Assembly (NCBI RefSeq): GCF_002607855.1
Contig: NZ_AWQQ01000145.1
Span: forward strand, 1-7,638
Direction: 5' to 3'
DNA from: Desulforamulus profundi
Lineage (GTDB): Bacteria > Bacillota_B > Desulfotomaculia > Desulfotomaculales > Desulfotomaculaceae
Length of the DNA stretch: 7,638 nt
Part shown: positions 6,092 through 7,638 of the stretch, one piece after another
Layout: each line of letters begins with the position of its first letter
Position numbering within the stretch: the stretch's first letter is position 1
Notes under the pieces: generated by a model
Databases searched by the model: none
What the model was told of the DNA's origin: nothing
What the model saw: the letters and a program-made list of their open reading frames with translations, nothing else
Program-made: the position numbers and the translations under genes

Positions 6092-7399
6092 TTAAATAAT
6101 TCTGCCTTTTACCAGGGATCCCTGTACTTCTTCAATATGTACGGTAACAAGTTTCCCCCGCAAATTTTTCTCACCGGGGAATATTACTTTGAGATAGGTA
6201 TCCGTATGGCCCTCAAACAGTTTATCATCCTTCTCATAGGCTGCTCTGCCAGTACCTGCAGGTCCTTGCCCAGCTGCCGCCCGGCATACTCATGGGCCAA
6301 CCGGTTCCCCAGCTCAATCAGCCTTTTGCTGCGATCTTCTTTTTCCTCCGGCGAAACTTGATCAGGCATTTCCGCCGCCGGGGTCCCCTTGCGAGGCGAG
6401 TATTTAAAAACGTGAATGCCCGCAAATCCTAACTTGCCCACCGTATTCAAGGTATTCTGGAAATGAAGCTCCTTTTCTCCGGGAAATCCCACGATAACAT
6501 CGCTGGTAATGGCAACTCCTTCAATGGTCCTGTAAATCCGTATGATTAATTCCTCAAACTGGCGGGTATTGTAGCGGCGTTTCATCCTGGCCAGGATTTC
6601 GTCGTCCCCGCTCTGCAGCGGGATATGCAGGTGGCGGCAAACGTTGGCGTTATTGGCCACGGCCTCGATGAGGCATCATTAATGTCATGGGGTTCCACCG
6701 AACCCAGCCGCAGTCTGGTGAGTCCCGGTACTTTCGCCAGGCGTTCCACCAGCCAGCCCAAATTAATGTTCTGACCGTGAAAATCCTGGCCATAGGCCCG
6801 ATGTGAATACCGGTCAAAACAACTTCTTGAAAACCCTGATTGACCAGCTCTGTTGCAGAACGGAGGACATTTTCCGGCAGGCGGCTTCTCACGGGGCCAC
6901 GGGCATAGGGAATGATGCAGTAGGCACAAAAACTGTTGCACCCTTCCTGAATTTTAAGAAAGGCCCGGGTTTTCCCCTGTTCGGCGGGCACCGGAAGTTC
7001 TTCGAAACAATCGCTTGCCATTACGTCTACAACGGCATTCACAGGTCCCCTTTCCCCGGAATGGGCCTCCACCAGTTTGACAATCCTGCTCTTATCCCTG
7101 GTTCCTACCACCAGGTCCACGCCGGGAATCTCCAGCACTTCCCCCGGAGAAGTCTGGGCGTAGCAGCCCGTAACCACGATCACCGCCGCCGGGTTTTGTT
7201 TGGCTGCCCTGCGAATGATTTGCCTTGACTTGCGGTCCCCCAGGTGGGTCACGGTGCAGGTATTGATGACATAGACATCGGCGGGCTGCTCAAAGTCCAC
7301 AATTACGTAACCGGCCTGACGGAACAGGTCACCGATGGCGGAAGATTCATACTGGTTGACCTTGCAGCCAAGGGTATAGATGGCGGCGGTTTTAGACAT
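6092..7399 (-). CDS. mtaB: tRNA threonylcarbamoyladenosine (t6A37) methylthiotransferase MtaB (three frame breaks)
   Basis: Radical-SAM enzyme that adds a methylthio group to t6A at position 37 of ANN-decoding tRNAs. The N-terminal MTTase domain has LGCKVNQYES (hallmark of MtaB rather than MiaB or RimO) and three iron-sulfur cysteines at C12, C48 and C79. The radical-SAM site is EGCNSFCAYCIIPYARGPV, with C154, C158 and C161. The remainder (LGSVEPHDIND, HIPLQSGDDEILARMKRRY, DVIVGFPGE) and a C-terminal TRAM domain (from about EGHTDTYLKV) are all present, but in shifting frames. Breaks fall near 6797-6799, 6672-6674 and 6239-6242, each repaired by one added base. The repaired length is 436 residues, normal. 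The ATG at 7399 has AGGAGG seven bases upstream, overlapping the rsmE stop, which indicates an rsmE-mtaB operon as in Bacillus (yqeU-yqeV). Confidence 0.94.
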
Positions 7400-7410
7400 C
7401 GACTAACCTC

Positions 7411-7638
7411 CTAACCCAGTTCCCCGTAATGATACAGCACCATGGTCAAGGCCGCCGGCCCGGCCGTTTCGGTGCGCAGAATACGGTGTCCCAATGTGAC
7501 ACTATGAAAGCCTTGCTCCCTGGCCCGCGCTGCCTCTTCCGGTGTAAAACCGCCCTCCGGACCGATGAACAGGTAAACCTCGGAGGCGCTGCCACGTTTT
7601 GCAGGACCTCCTTAAGGGATTGCTGTCTTTCGTCCTCC
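7411..7638 (-). CDS. rsmE: 16S rRNA (uracil-1498-N3)-methyltransferase RsmE, C-terminal part (runs off right edge; one frame break)
   Basis: C-terminal part of the SPOUT-fold methyltransferase that methylates N3 of U1498 in 16S rRNA using S-adenosylmethionine. The trefoil-knot motifs are clear: EVYLFIGPEGGFTPEEAARA, then VTLGHRILRTETAGPAAL, ending VLYHYGELG. These form the SAM-binding site. The frame breaks near 7587-7590. Upstream of it a different frame reads EDERQQSLKEVLQNVAA, the expected preceding helix, to the window edge. One added base joins them. The stop (7411) lies 11 bases before the mtaB start and overlaps its SD, so the two are co-transcribed. The N-terminal PUA-like domain is outside the window. 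Confidence 0.92.

Noticed and set aside
6582..6941. A separate minus-strand gene of 119 residues
   Set aside because: Its middle (AYGQDFHGQNINLGWLVERL to VEPHDIND) is the central part of MtaB between two frame breaks. It is a fragment of mtaB, not a gene of its own.
14..7228. Plus-strand open frames throughout the window (for example 1760-2011, 2954-3397, 3534-4205, 6803-7228)
   Set aside because: All lie opposite well-identified minus-strand genes and have no recognisable protein features. I found no plus-strand gene.
1..7638. Programmed ribosomal frameshifting as the explanation of the broken genes
   Set aside because: Eleven sites with different contexts in six unrelated genes, without slippery heptamers or shared downstream structures, do not fit recoding.

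Overview
This window looks like chromosome of a spore-forming, low-to-moderate GC Gram-positive bacterium, most likely a Clostridia/Peptococcaceae-type Firmicute. The evidence is the gene order and the presence of the sporulation genes yqfC and yqfD. All genes read on the minus strand, so transcription runs from high to low coordinates: rsmE (cut by the right edge), mtaB, a HIT-family protein, rpsU, a short NfeD protein, floA, an unnamed small membrane protein, yqfC, yqfD, phoH, and pgpH/yqfF (cut by the left edge). From memory of the Bacillus subtilis map this matches its yqeU-yqeV-rpsU-...-yqfA-...-yqfC-yqfD-phoH-yqfF block. Differences are a HIT gene before rpsU, no yqeY, and a short NfeD.

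Region by region: 7638-6092 holds two RNA-modification genes, rsmE (16S rRNA m3U1498) and mtaB (tRNA ms2t6A37). 5996-5655 is the HIT protein. 5647-5298 is a compact rpsU unit with its own near-consensus sigma-A promoter and a strong intrinsic terminator. 5240-3453 is the NfeD/flotillin membrane-microdomain pair, split by a roughly 200-bp inverted-repeat element (4502-4704). 3437-2988 is a small membrane-anchored protein of unknown function. 2983-2955 is a sigma-E-like promoter candidate in front of yqfC-yqfD. These run without a gap into phoH, and pgpH follows 33 bp after phoH.

The main oddity is reading-frame integrity. Six of the eleven genes (rsmE, mtaB, the NfeD gene, floA, phoH, pgpH) are interrupted by eleven apparent single-base losses. 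Every one can be repaired by adding one base, and the repaired proteins have normal family lengths and intact motifs (phoH 320 aa, floA 332 aa, mtaB 436 aa). This is much more like a base-skipping sequence or assembly artefact than real gene decay. I annotate these as genes with frame breaks, not pseudogenes.

I found no phage, CRISPR, defence or biosynthetic system. The least explained items are the inverted-repeat element between the NfeD gene and floA, and the small membrane protein downstream of floA with a conserved-looking C-terminal tail.
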